This document shows, piece after piece, positions 35,217 to 44,419 of a stretch of DNA of 64,000 bases. Position 1 is the first letter of the stretch. Each line of letters starts with the position of its first letter. Under the pieces are notes generated by a model. It had not been told where the DNA came from. It worked only from the letters and a program-made list of their open reading frames with translations, and made no database searches. Location: the NCBI GenBank assembly GCA_964556565.1, contig CAZKWF010000002.1:1-64000 (forward strand), written 5' to 3'. The position numbers and the translations under genes were made by a program. This DNA comes from SOJZ01 sp964556565. GTDB taxonomy: Archaea; Thermoproteota; Bathyarchaeia; Bathyarchaeales; Bathyarchaeaceae.

Positions 35217-36287
35217 GTGCGTGCTATCAGGGTGTATCCGCACGAGATAACGCGGGGTAACGTTAGCCACATTCTGAGGAGGTTACACAACTTAGGTATC
35301 ACAGATATTTTGTACGAGGCAAAAAACGTCGATGGGAAAGTATTCTACTCCAGCAAACTCGCTGAAGCCGTAGATGACAGATTATGCCTCATTTGTGAAT
35401 CCGCCAAAGAATACAAAATAGGAGTTAGCGCTTGGTTTTGCACGTTTCCAGAAGGCTATCACGGAAGGTTATTTGGAAACGGAACCAGCCACTTCTTACA
35501 AAGAAATCCAGATTGTGCCGCAGTTGATAGTAGAGGTCATAATACTTTAGAGCGTCCTGTGCCTTGCGACTATGGACTCGAAAATTACGCTTGTCCGGCG
35601 AATCCAAAGGTTCAAGACTACGAGTTGGGACTGATAAAAGAGATAGCGAAGGATTATCCTGTTAACGGAGTCCACTTGGATTTCATACGATACCCCATAC
35701 CGGGAGATTATTGCTACTGCGACTATTGCACTACGCATTTTAAAGATACCTTCGAAATTCCGATCAAACATGAAGAAGCGTCGAGGTATTTGCTGAAATG
35801 GAGACAACAGACAATCACCAATTTCGTGAACAAAGTTCACGACGAATTAAAGAGCGTCGACAACAATCTTCTACTCTCAGCACTAGTCTGGAAATACGAC
35901 GATTGCCTAAAATTTACACAGGACTGGAAGCGATGGAAGGTGGATTTTATCAGCCCAATGTTTCATCACAAGGGCCTTTTCAAAAGGCCAATATGGGTCA
36001 GGAATGAAGTCCACAAGAACAGAATGATGTCAAATAAGAGAGTGGTGGCATCTATCGGCGGTCTTTACTCGAACTTGTTTACGAAGAAGGAATGGGAGTT
36101 GTGTAATGAATACGCTCTTGAAGGGGGGGCTGAGGGAATACTATACGAACACTACGGCCTCCTAGAAGTCGTGTCAACGCTAGAAAACAGTAGAATGAAC
36201 GACATCAAAAAAATAATGAGATGGAACCTGTTTTCATTTCCTCACTCAATCCGGGTGAGATTTTTAAAACTCTGCAGGTCATCTTAA
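35217..36287 (+). CDS. GHL10-like putative glycoside hydrolase (TIM barrel)
   Basis: 356 residues from GTG with GAGGTG upstream. It opens with RAIRVYPHEITRGNV, followed by LGITDILYEAKNVDGKVFY. The catalytic-type strand PVNGVHLDFIRYP and, before it, ENYACPANPKVQDYELGLIKEIA match the uncharacterised TIM-barrel family GHL10/DUF4015. CYCDYC just after the HLDFIRYP strand is also seen in relatives. No signal peptide is visible, so it may act on a cytosolic or lipid-linked glycan, or be secreted by an unrecognised route. The substrate is unknown. Confidence 0.7.
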   Translation: MRAIRVYPHEITRGNVSHILRRLHNLGITDILYEAKNVDGKVFYSSKLAEAVDDRLCLICESAKEYKIGVSAWFCTFPEGYHGRLFGNGTSHFLQRNPDCAAVDSRGHNTLERPVPCDYGLENYACPANPKVQDYELGLIKEIAKDYPVNGVHLDFIRYPIPGDYCYCDYCTTHFKDTFEIPIKHEEASRYLLKWRQQTITNFVNKVHDELKSVDNNLLLSALVWKYDDCLKFTQDWKRWKVDFISPMFHHKGLFKRPIWVRNEVHKNRMMSNKRVVASIGGLYSNLFTKKEWELCNEYALEGGAEGILYEHYGLLEVVSTLENSRMNDIKKIMRWNLFSFPHSIRVRFLKLCRSS

Positions 36288-37456
36288 TGAACATTCAGCT
36301 TCAAAATAACGTTTTTTTCCCGGCGAGGGGCGGTATAGAAAATTACTTGTATTATGCCTCCAAAGCTTTGCTTAAGCTGAATCACAAACCAACTATCCTA
36401 TGTTCGCGGCACTTGCCGAATCTGCCTATGGACGAGACATGTGAAGGTGTACATGTTCTTCGGCATCCTCCTTATTTCTTGCGATTTCCAGCTTCGTTGC
36501 TGAACCCTTTGTACTATTTAGAAAGACTTCAAAGAGTTATCAAGAAATATTCTGGAGCCGTCGATATAGTCTGGTCAAGGCAACCGGCTTATTGTTATTC
36601 GTCTTGTAAAACCCTTCAAGTGCCAGTCATATACATTCAAGCCGTGGTTTGGCCTCTCACCTATGAACTTTTGGTAAAAGGTGTAAAACCCACGAAAAAA
36701 CTGTGGAAAAACATCATAAGCCCACAACTTCATTTCATCGAGGAAAACGCAATGCTGGCGTGCGATAGGATCGTTGTGTTTAGCAAGATGAACAGGAGGC
36801 ATATCATTGATTATTATGGTATTTCAAGCAAAAAGTTCAGAGTGATCCAGCCTGGAGTCGATTTAGAGAGATTTGATGTAAGGAAAAAGGATGAAGAACT
36901 TCTGGAAGAGTTAAAAGTGCCAGAAGCGGGCAGGGTTGTCTTAACCGTTACTAGACTGATTCCGAGGAAGAACGTCCACATGTTGATGAAGGTTCTTTCA
37001 CGAATTGATAGAAGAGATGTCTGCTTGGTGGTCGTCGGTGATGGTCCGCAGAGAACACGTTTGAAGAAATTGGCTAGAAATCTTGGTGTGGCAGATCGCG
37101 TCAGATTCGTAGGCTTCAGGGAGGATGTGGAAAAGTTCTATTCTATCGCAGATGTGTTCGTTTTACCCTCGATGTATGAACCCTTTGGACATGTTTTCTT
37201 AGAAGCAATGGCTTCAGGTGTGCCCTGTATCGGTTTAAAGGCGAAATATCCTGAGGTAGTCACGGCTTGTGATGAAATCATCGATGACGGAAGGACTGGC
37301 TATACTGTGGAGCCTTCAATAGAGGATTTGAAGGTGAAGATAGAGAGAATCATATTGGACATGGATCTGAAGAAGAAGATGAGTAAGGAAGCTAGAAAAA
37401 CTTGTGAAAGGAAACAGTCCTGGGAAAAGCATGTCAAAGAGATTCTCAAACTTTGA
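36287..37456 (+). CDS. GT4 glycosyltransferase
   Basis: 389 residues. The ATG at 36287 overlaps the TAA of the preceding gene (TAATG). The frame extends upstream to 36221, but that part is not GT-like. GT-B features: FFPARGGIENYLYYASKAL, QPGVDLERFDV, VVLTVTRLIPRKNVHMLMK, VVVGDGPQRTRLKKLA, and PSMYEPFGHVFLEAMASGVPCIG. It is the last gene of the plus-strand island and converges with the next GT4 gene, leaving 25 bp. Confidence 0.88.
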   Translation: MNIQLQNNVFFPARGGIENYLYYASKALLKLNHKPTILCSRHLPNLPMDETCEGVHVLRHPPYFLRFPASLLNPLYYLERLQRVIKKYSGAVDIVWSRQPAYCYSSCKTLQVPVIYIQAVVWPLTYELLVKGVKPTKKLWKNIISPQLHFIEENAMLACDRIVVFSKMNRRHIIDYYGISSKKFRVIQPGVDLERFDVRKKDEELLEELKVPEAGRVVLTVTRLIPRKNVHMLMKVLSRIDRRDVCLVVVGDGPQRTRLKKLARNLGVADRVRFVGFREDVEKFYSIADVFVLPSMYEPFGHVFLEAMASGVPCIGLKAKYPEVVTACDEIIDDGRTGYTVEPSIEDLKVKIERIILDMDLKKKMSKEARKTCERKQSWEKHVKEILKL

Positions 37457-37481
37457 TGAATTTATTGCCCAATGGCCTTAT

Positions 37482-38708
37482 TTAATATGCAATTTTTCTC
37501 AGTACGAGATCAAAGATTAAGGCCAGTTTCTTAGCCAACTCCACATCAGAAAATTGTTTTAGGATCTCTGTATTTTTCTTTATCTTAAGAGTTTTCAAAA
37601 TAAGAATCTCGTGGAGTGATTTCTGCACTGAAAAAACATCAGGGTTAACTGTTATTCCAGCGCTCGCCTGATCAATTATTCGCGCCGTCTCACCCGATGG
37701 ATCAGATAGGTTAAGAATAAATTTTCCTGCCGCGAGATACTCAGGCAATTTTATTGGCACAACGGAAGGACTACCGGGTATTAGTAATAGGGCATTTGCT
37801 CCCAAAGCAAATCGAACACTCTCTGCATGGGATTTTTGCCCTAATAGAAGCACTCTGGAGGTCAATCCCAACTCATGAATGAACTTTCTTCCGCGTTTTA
37901 AACTGCCCACAAGAACTATTTGAAAGTCTGGGACCTCGATGCGTTGAAGAAGCCGATGTAACGCCTTTAAGAATATCTTAAAATGATCTACTCTAGGGCC
38001 ATAAATGGTGCCTGTATGAACTATCGTGAATTTATCATAATTAATAGGTTTTACATCCGAAAAATCTTTAGGGTCAAAGCCATTCGTGACTATGTGAACA
38101 CTGGGCCTTTCAAGAAAAGGGTGAACATTCAGCAGTTTCTCCTTTTGGCAATTGGTAGTAGTTACGATGGCGTCACAGCATTTCAAAACTTGCTCTTCCA
38201 TTTTCTTCTCTAGATTGTAATGAATTCTTGTAGGATATGATGTGAACGGATTGCCGATCCAAAGGTCTTGATACTCTACAACTAATGGATTCTTTGCAAC
38301 CCTCTTCAAGAGCGCGCCTGCAAGGAGACCTGTAGCGGGTGGACATGACGCATATATCAAGTCAATGTTTTCATCCGTGACAATTTCTTTGCCAAGATAA
38401 AAAGCGAATGGTAACCAAGCGATGAAAGGGTCTGGAGTTGAAAACCATTTATAATTAATTCCTAGCCTTCCAATTTTATAGATCCAACCTAAAGGAATAC
38501 TGTAGCTTCTAAAGATTCTCTCTTCGCTCAGTTCATCCCCCATATCGTCACGATCCAATTCAACCGCGAATCGATCCGGATTTCGTACAGTTAATATTAC
38601 CGGTTTCCATCCAAATTGCGACAGATATTTGGCAAATTTTAAGGTTCTAACCGCTGCTGCGCCTGCGATTGGCGGGAAGTAGTATGCCATCATCAAAACT
38701 TTCTTCAT
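37482..38708 (-). CDS. GT4 glycosyltransferase (WcaI-like)
   Basis: 408 residues. The N-terminus MAYYFPPIAGAAAVRTLKFAK is typical of the WcaI/FnlC-like subset of GT4 enzymes. VEYQDLWIGNPF, TNGFDPKDF, VHTGTIYG, and IPGSPSVVPIKLPEYLAAGK (donor block) follow. It is oriented toward the island, so it is probably part of the same pathway but under a separate promoter. Its start abuts an opposite-strand small frame. Confidence 0.87.
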   Translation of the reverse strand: MKKVLMMAYYFPPIAGAAAVRTLKFAKYLSQFGWKPVILTVRNPDRFAVELDRDDMGDELSEERIFRSYSIPLGWIYKIGRLGINYKWFSTPDPFIAWLPFAFYLGKEIVTDENIDLIYASCPPATGLLAGALLKRVAKNPLVVEYQDLWIGNPFTSYPTRIHYNLEKKMEEQVLKCCDAIVTTTNCQKEKLLNVHPFLERPSVHIVTNGFDPKDFSDVKPINYDKFTIVHTGTIYGPRVDHFKIFLKALHRLLQRIEVPDFQIVLVGSLKRGRKFIHELGLTSRVLLLGQKSHAESVRFALGANALLLIPGSPSVVPIKLPEYLAAGKFILNLSDPSGETARIIDQASAGITVNPDVFSVQKSLHEILILKTLKIKKNTEILKQFSDVELAKKLALIFDLVLRKIAY

Positions 38709-38981
38709 ATGCGCACGTCTTCCATTTTCTATAGTAGATTTCGCGATCGTCTATTCTTACTTCTCCCTAATGAAATAAAGTTTCTGATTGAGACGAGGGC
38801 CAGAGAGGTTGCAGTGGCTCAGGTGCGCATATTAGCTGCGAGCTATCGTTCAACCAATAAGGTTTCTCCAGACGCCATTAGGAAAGTGATAGCGTGTCAA
38901 CAATATGATGAAAATGTGATGAAAGCTTGTGAAGGTGCCAATATTGAGCTTTACAAGGTTGATATAAGAAGAGTCACCTGA
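38709..38981 (+). CDS. Small unrecognised protein, possibly a nuclease-domain fragment
   Basis: 90 residues. The start codon is directly adjacent to that of the divergent GT4 gene, which leaves no promoter room, so the true start is probably downstream or the frame is a remnant. The part from LLPNEIKFLIETRAREV to NIELYKVDIRRV has the look of the C-terminal half of a restriction-endonuclease-fold protein (a helix, RKVIACQQY, then a final IELYKV strand). This is a weak resemblance only. Confidence 0.35.
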   Translation: MRTSSIFYSRFRDRLFLLLPNEIKFLIETRAREVAVAQVRILAASYRSTNKVSPDAIRKVIACQQYDENVMKACEGANIELYKVDIRRVT

Positions 38982-38997
38982 AACATCCTTATCGGGA

Positions 38998-40200
38998 TTA
39001 CGGCTTTATTTCTTCCCTTTTCACTTTTCCCAAGTTCACGACTAAATCTCTCGCATTCTTCAAGTCTTCTAAGTGCACAAATTCGTCTTTCCCGTGATAG
39101 CGAGTATCAGTTCGTATAGGTCCGAAGCAGACAACAGGTATGTTATGTTTTGCAAAGAAATTCCCATCATTTCCACCCAATTCCCCGGCCACTGACAAGG
39201 TTACTCCTAGAGTTTTTTCAATCATCTTCGAAACTGTTTGTACAAATACGAGATCAGGCGAGGTTAGGTAACCAGAGAATTTGTTTGTAATTTGCAGGCT
39301 TGCGTTGCATCCACTTTTCTTTTTTGCCGAATCGAAGAACGTGACGAGTTCTTTTTCCGCCTCTGCTACAGATTCTTCAGGAAGCAAACGACGGTCAAAA
39401 CGTATTTCACAAGTCCCTGGAATGATGTTCTCTGTTTCCCCTGCCTTAATCATCGTTACATTAAATCGCCCCCAAACGCGGTCCCTTGGAGAATCGGGAG
39501 GAGCTTTGAGTATGGAGTTCTTCTTCTCCACCTCGTGTTTGTAAGATTTGAACTCCGAAATGAGCCGCAAAGCCTCGTCGATAGCGTTTTTAGCTTTAAA
39601 CGGATAACCCGCATGTCCCTGTTTCCCCTCTACAAGGATTTTGGCCCAAATTATGCCGCTTGCCCCTAGAAATAGGCGTTCAGGACCGGCATCCAAAACC
39701 AAAGCTGCGTCGCCTCTTACTCCGCAGTCGCTAACGACATAGTCTATGCCATATGTTCCGCCTATTTCCTCATCTACGCTTGCAAGCAACTTGATATTAA
39801 TGTCCAAATCTTCGTCTTTCGCCAATTGACGCATTGCACCTACAGCTGCGGCTATCCCAGATTTGTTGTCTGACGCGCCTCGACCATACGCTTTTCCATC
39901 TTCAATGGTTAATTTGAATGGGGGACGCTTCCAGCCTTCACCCGGGGGAACAACATCAAAATGCGACTCAAGAAGCAATGTTACATTAGACTTTGAATCT
40001 AGAGTCACAATCACGTTTGGACGCGATAATCCATCCTTAGCAGCCTTTTCCCCATTCAGAATCTCGACGTCTAAAGAATTTTTCTTGGCTTCGTCTACGA
40101 TGATGGAAGCGCATTTGTCATACCCCACCTTCGTTGTTGAAACAGTATCCACTTCAACCAGTTTTGAAAGAAGCTCGATCTCATAGTCAATAGAACCCAA
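38998..40200 (-). CDS. M20-family peptidase/deacylase (ArgE/DapE-like)
   Basis: 400 residues. Zinc-site motifs are LLESHFDVVPPG (His), GRGASDNKSG (Asp), SVDEEIGGTYG (Glu pair), and RYHGKDEFVHL near the C-terminus. KQGHAGYPFKAKNAIDEA is the lid-domain histidine segment. Compared with the peptidase at 13397-14755 it is shorter and closer to the ArgE/DapE/carboxypeptidase G2 group. It removes an acyl or amino-acyl group from an amino acid; substrate undetermined. Monocistronic. Confidence 0.88.
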   Translation of the reverse strand: MGSIDYEIELLSKLVEVDTVSTTKVGYDKCASIIVDEAKKNSLDVEILNGEKAAKDGLSRPNVIVTLDSKSNVTLLLESHFDVVPPGEGWKRPPFKLTIEDGKAYGRGASDNKSGIAAAVGAMRQLAKDEDLDINIKLLASVDEEIGGTYGIDYVVSDCGVRGDAALVLDAGPERLFLGASGIIWAKILVEGKQGHAGYPFKAKNAIDEALRLISEFKSYKHEVEKKNSILKAPPDSPRDRVWGRFNVTMIKAGETENIIPGTCEIRFDRRLLPEESVAEAEKELVTFFDSAKKKSGCNASLQITNKFSGYLTSPDLVFVQTVSKMIEKTLGVTLSVAGELGGNDGNFFAKHNIPVVCFGPIRTDTRYHGKDEFVHLEDLKNARDLVVNLGKVKREEIKP

Positions 40201-40344
40201 ATTTCAACTCCACCTGAAACGACGTTTCAATAACGTTACTTCACATTCACATAAACCATAAATAAGCATATAGTATCTCTGAAGAAGAAAATGATAGATT
40301 TAAGCAAGGATTGAAAGCATTCAAAAGCGAGTTTTCCGGAATAT

Positions 40345-40992
40345 TTATCGTACTGATAGCTTCTTCCAGTTTTCGACAACTCTGGTAGCACCGTTGGCTA
40401 TATAATCTTGAGGCGAATAACGTTTCTTCCTCAACATGCCTACTTTGTCAGGTACAGGATGTTTTCTGTAGGCAGCGAAGAAGCCTGGATAGTCGTCTAC
40501 TACCCGAATAACGTTGTATCGTTTCAATATTTTGGAGAACAACAAGGATCTGGTCTCAACCACCGAAGATTGTGAAGAGAAATAGTTCATCCAATCGTTG
40601 AGAGTGAACATCTCCAGATCGGTTCTGTGTGTTGGGAAACCGAATTTTCTCAATTCATCTAATGTGAGTTGCCGCATATTTTCTGTTCGTCCAGTTAGGT
40701 AAATCAATTTGTAGTTTTTACTCCAGTTCTGGAGAACTCCCAAAGCATAAGGAACAGGTCTGTCAAGCTCGAGTAGATCAGCACCACCTTCTTCGATGCA
40801 GAGAGTAAACATCCAAAACTTCTCCCAAACCTCCCTGTTTGAAAAAGCATATTTCCTAAGAATCTCCCGCGATCCTTGAGACTCCACCTCTTGCCTAGGA
40901 ATCTCTCTGTCCAGAACCCGACACCATGCCGCATATCTTCTGCGTTCAGTGTCAATCACCGTATCATCAATGTCGACGACGATGGCATCCAT
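40345..40992 (-). CDS. HAD-superfamily phosphatase-like protein
   Basis: 215 residues. Motif I is VDIDDTVIDT (nucleophile Asp and the +2 Asp), motif II lies in LIYLTGRTEN, and motif IV in VVDDYPGF. The insert between motifs I and II is all helical (C1 cap, about 20-90). The LTGRTE motif recalls the LNS2/acid-phosphatase/polynucleotide-phosphatase groups. The substrate is unknown. It stands alone. Confidence 0.8.
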   Translation of the reverse strand: MDAIVVDIDDTVIDTERRRYAAWCRVLDREIPRQEVESQGSREILRKYAFSNREVWEKFWMFTLCIEEGGADLLELDRPVPYALGVLQNWSKNYKLIYLTGRTENMRQLTLDELRKFGFPTHRTDLEMFTLNDWMNYFSSQSSVVETRSLLFSKILKRYNVIRVVDDYPGFFAAYRKHPVPDKVGMLRKKRYSPQDYIANGATRVVENWKKLSVR

Positions 40993-41196
40993 AAGACCTA
41001 TTCTCCAGCGGATCGGTTCTTAGCAAAGTCTACTGCCCTTTTCTTTATAAGGAATACGTATGCTAACTGACAAAGCAAAATGTATGGTTACTCACTTTTT
41101 GCAAGAACTTTTCTCCACCAACAAAACCGCATCGCATAAAAAATCTTTTTATCAAACTTGATTGCCTTGTAGAAGTGATGTGCTTGCAGAACAAAC

Positions 41197-42462
41197 GTGG
41201 ACGAGAGGCCACTAAAGCTTTTAGCACCTATACTGTGTGGAATCACCTTGAACGACAAATTTGACGCGGTTGTTGTTGGAGGTGGCCCATGCGGCTCATT
41301 CTCCGCGTTTACAATGGCAAAGCAGGGCATGAACGTTATAGTTTGTGAAGAACACAAAGAAATTGGCATTCCCACCCATTGTGCGGGGCATCTGAGCCTT
41401 TCTGGTTTGAAACGTTTAGGCCTACACTTACCATCGAACGTTGTTGAAAACGAGTTCAAAGGAGCAATTTTACATTCTCCACACGGAAAGAAATTTTCTG
41501 TTAAGTTCAATTCTCCTGTGACCTGCGTTGTTAACAGAGAACTATTTGACAAGTATCTTTCCAATCTCGCCGTGAAAGCGGGAGCACAATACCTTTTTGG
41601 ATCAAGAGCAGAGTCATTTGTTACAGATTCTGGTTTTATCAGAGGAGTTGCTATCAGAAGAGAGAGAACGAAAAAAACCTTAGTATCCAGCCTTGTGATA
41701 GACGCTGAAGGATGCTCATCTATTCTTCTAAAAAAAGCGGGACTACAAACACTGGACTGCTCTATGACCCTGAACGCAGTCCAAGCTGAAGTTGATAGAG
41801 TCGATGATGTAAACATGAATGACGCTGAAGTGTATCTCGGGCGAGAATATGCGCCGGGCTTTTTCGCTTGGATAATTCCGAAAAGAGATGCGACAGCCAA
41901 GGTGGGTTTGGCCACAAATATGGGGAATCCTCAAGAAAATTTGCATCGATTCATGCAAAAACATCCAGTGGCATCCAAAAAACTGGGAAAAAGCAAGATT
42001 ACCCGCCTTTCTTTCCACCCCATCTCACTGGGAGGTGCGATTCCTAAGACCTATTCAAATGGTCTTCTCATCACAGGGGACGCAGCCTCGCAGGTGAAGC
42101 CCACAACAGGCGGCGGCGTAATCTTTGGACTAATATGTTCCGAGATTACAGGAAAAGTTGCCCACGAGGCCTTACAGAACCACGATTTTTCCGAAGCCTT
42201 CCTGTCACATTATCAGTCTAGATGGAAGGAACAGATAGGCTTCGATCTAGCTGCAATGCAACAAATGAGGAAATTGCTAAACCTCCTATCTGATGATAAA
42301 ATTGACAGAATTATTGACTCATGCACAAGATTAGGGATAGATACAGTTCTAGAGGAAGTTGGAGACTTGGACTTTCAAGGGGCATCGCTGATTCACATGA
42401 TTCGGCACCCATCAACTCTAATCATAACGCTTTACTCCGTCTTTTCAGCGCTCACTACATAA
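41197..42462 (+). CDS. Geranylgeranyl reductase-family flavoprotein
   Basis: 421 residues from GTG, although a TTG at 41248 giving LNDKFDAVVVGGG is also plausible. The FAD-binding motif is VVVGGGPCGSFSAF, with the second FAD segment in GLLITGDAASQVKPTTGGGVIFG. IPTHCAGHLSLSG holds the conserved cysteine. Archaeal members saturate the geranylgeranyl chains of membrane ether lipids (digeranylgeranylglycerophospholipid reductase). A lipid role is likely but other isoprenoid substrates are possible. Cotranscription with Pth2 and TruD is plausible. Confidence 0.85.
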   Translation: MDERPLKLLAPILCGITLNDKFDAVVVGGGPCGSFSAFTMAKQGMNVIVCEEHKEIGIPTHCAGHLSLSGLKRLGLHLPSNVVENEFKGAILHSPHGKKFSVKFNSPVTCVVNRELFDKYLSNLAVKAGAQYLFGSRAESFVTDSGFIRGVAIRRERTKKTLVSSLVIDAEGCSSILLKKAGLQTLDCSMTLNAVQAEVDRVDDVNMNDAEVYLGREYAPGFFAWIIPKRDATAKVGLATNMGNPQENLHRFMQKHPVASKKLGKSKITRLSFHPISLGGAIPKTYSNGLLITGDAASQVKPTTGGGVIFGLICSEITGKVAHEALQNHDFSEAFLSHYQSRWKEQIGFDLAAMQQMRKLLNLLSDDKIDRIIDSCTRLGIDTVLEEVGDLDFQGASLIHMIRHPSTLIITLYSVFSALTT

Positions 42463-42521
42463 TTTAGAAGTAACAGATGAACATTTAAGTCAACATGAAA
42501 TAATTGAGGTTCAGGTCCAAA

Positions 42522-42884
42522 ATGTCTGGATTTAAATATAAACAGGTTATTGTCCTTCGAGTCGATTTAGGAATGAGTGAAGGAAAGATTGCCGCTCAGG
42601 CCGGGCATGCAGCAGTTTCTGCGGCTGAGAAAACAAGGAAGAAAAAACCAGACTGGTGGAGCACTTGGATAAGGGAGGGGCAATGTAAGATCGCTGTGAA
42701 AGCACGGTCTAAGCAAGAGCTTTTAGAGCTTGAGAAAAAAGCCAAGAAGCTGAAGTTGCCGTCAGTGTTGATTACTGATATGGGGTTAACTGAACTTCCA
42801 TCAGGCACTATGACATGTTTGGGAATAGGGCCAGCCCCATCGAGCCAAGTGGACAAAATAACTGGTACGCTCGACCTTTTCTGA
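42522..42884 (+). CDS. pth2: Peptidyl-tRNA hydrolase, Pth2 type
   Basis: 120 residues from the ATG at 42522. The conserved start YKQVIVLRVDLGMSEGKIAAQAGHA, then CKIAVKARSKQELLELEKKAKKLKLP, and TMTCLGIGPAPSSQVDKITG, cover the whole Pth2 fold. It releases tRNA from prematurely dropped peptidyl-tRNA in the cytosol. It is 9 bp upstream of TruD, in an order also common in other archaea. Confidence 0.95.
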   Translation: MSGFKYKQVIVLRVDLGMSEGKIAAQAGHAAVSAAEKTRKKKPDWWSTWIREGQCKIAVKARSKQELLELEKKAKKLKLPSVLITDMGLTELPSGTMTCLGIGPAPSSQVDKITGTLDLF

Positions 42885-42893
42885 GGGGATTCT

Positions 42894-44255
42894 TTGAATG
42901 TTCCTAGGTTGGAGAAGCAGATTGGAATAGAAGTTTATGCCTCTCCATCACTGGGCATTGGTGGGAAAATTCGTCAGTTCTCTGAAGATTTTGTGGTCGA
43001 AGAGGCCTTAGTTGATGGTTCAAAGGCTGAGGTTTCGCCGGTTGAAACTCGACAGCTTGTAGGAAAAGGACGCTATCTTATTTGTGTGCTGGTTAAACGG
43101 GATTGGGATACGTTTCTTGCAGTGAGAAAAGTTGCAAAACGGTTGGGCATAAGTCCTAAGCGCATTCAAATAGCGGGCATAAAGGACGCTCATGCCCTCA
43201 CAGCCCAGCACATCAGTATCCGCCGCATCACACCTGAACAAGTTTCACGGGTTAAAATCAAAGACATCACCCCCCGTCCACTGCGTTTTTCCGAGGAAAT
43301 GGTTTTCTCCCAACTTCTTCTCGGGAATCAATTTCGCGTCTTGATTAGAGCAGTATCCTACACATCTTCTGTGACTGAACGGCGAGTTAGGAAAGTGCAA
43401 AGTGAATTGTTGAGTTTAGGCGGAGTTCCAAATTTTTTTGGGCACCAACGGTTCGGCACCATCAGGCCTATCACTCACTTAGTAGGTCGCTCTATCACCA
43501 AAGGCGACTGGAAAAATGCTGCCCTCATCTTTCTTGCTCAACCGAGTCCACATGAACATCCAGAGTCAAGAGAAGCACGCCAACAACTGCGGGATACACG
43601 AAACTTTAGAGAAGCGCTTCGTCTTTTTCCACGGTATCTAAGATATGAACAAATAATGCTTACTCACTTGACTAAGCAGCCAGAAGACTTTGTGGGAGCG
43701 TTCCGAAAGTTGCCTTTGAAGCTACGCAGAATCTTCGTTCAAGCGTACCAGTCTTTTCTTTTTAACAGATTTCTCAGTCAAAGAATCCGGCGTGGCATTT
43801 CACTTAACGAGGCTCAAGTCGGAGACTATGTGGTGAGCCTTGACAACCATGGGATTCCAACAGATGAGTTCACGTTGGTGACTACTCAGTCTTTCTCCAG
43901 TGTTAAGAAAGCGTTAAACGAAGATAAGATGCGTGTGGCTATTCCTCTTTTAGGCTTCAAGCAAAGCCCTTCTGAGGGAATACAGGGTGAAATTGAGCAG
44001 GGGATTGTTGAAACTGAAAACGTGGTTCCTAGGAAATTCTATGTGCCGTCTATGCCTGAAATAAGCGCACCCGGTAGATTGCGAGCTATTCTAGCACCTA
44101 TGATTGATCTTTCTATAGAACAACCAACTGAAGATTCGGTGAATTCTTCCAAACAAAAGGTAAAGCTAAACTTTGCGCTGCGCAGAGGCTCCTATGCAAC
44201 TGTTCTTTTGCGAGAGTTCATGAAACCACGAAATCTGATAAAAGCTGGCTTCTAA
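42894..44255 (+). CDS. truD: tRNA pseudouridine(13) synthase TruD
   Basis: 453 residues from TTG. The catalytic Asp lies in GIKDAHALTAQHISIRR; the family motif NFFGHQRFGT is present, and the TRUD insertion domain lies between (about 210-330), as in archaeal forms. It isomerises U13 in tRNA (U35 in some archaeal tRNAs). ATP- and cofactor-free. Its stop codon overlaps the start of a 54-codon frame. Confidence 0.94.
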   Translation: MNVPRLEKQIGIEVYASPSLGIGGKIRQFSEDFVVEEALVDGSKAEVSPVETRQLVGKGRYLICVLVKRDWDTFLAVRKVAKRLGISPKRIQIAGIKDAHALTAQHISIRRITPEQVSRVKIKDITPRPLRFSEEMVFSQLLLGNQFRVLIRAVSYTSSVTERRVRKVQSELLSLGGVPNFFGHQRFGTIRPITHLVGRSITKGDWKNAALIFLAQPSPHEHPESREARQQLRDTRNFREALRLFPRYLRYEQIMLTHLTKQPEDFVGAFRKLPLKLRRIFVQAYQSFLFNRFLSQRIRRGISLNEAQVGDYVVSLDNHGIPTDEFTLVTTQSFSSVKKALNEDKMRVAIPLLGFKQSPSEGIQGEIEQGIVETENVVPRKFYVPSMPEISAPGRLRAILAPMIDLSIEQPTEDSVNSSKQKVKLNFALRRGSYATVLLREFMKPRNLIKAGF

Positions 44256-44419
44256 TGAGGACTCTCGTTAAGAAGTGCATTAACAGAGTGATTGGGTTAC
44301 AGAGAGAGAACGGAGCTTGGGCGTTAAGAGATGAAAAAACAGCTGTTTCCACAACTATCAATGTATTGAGAGTTTTGAAATGTATAGAGTTCGGCAGCGT
44401 TGAACGAGCTACGGTGTAA
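44255..44419 (+). pseudogene. Short frame resembling one repeat of a prenyltransferase/cyclase toroid
   Basis: 54 codons, with an ATG that overlaps the TruD stop. The frame reads INRVIGLQRENGAWALR, then TTINVLRVLKCIEFG. This resembles one QW-type repeat of squalene-cyclase/prenyltransferase-fold proteins (LQ...GGW), which normally have several. The 3' end overlaps the aspS 3' end by 11 bp. It is probably a remnant or chance frame. Confidence 0.3.
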
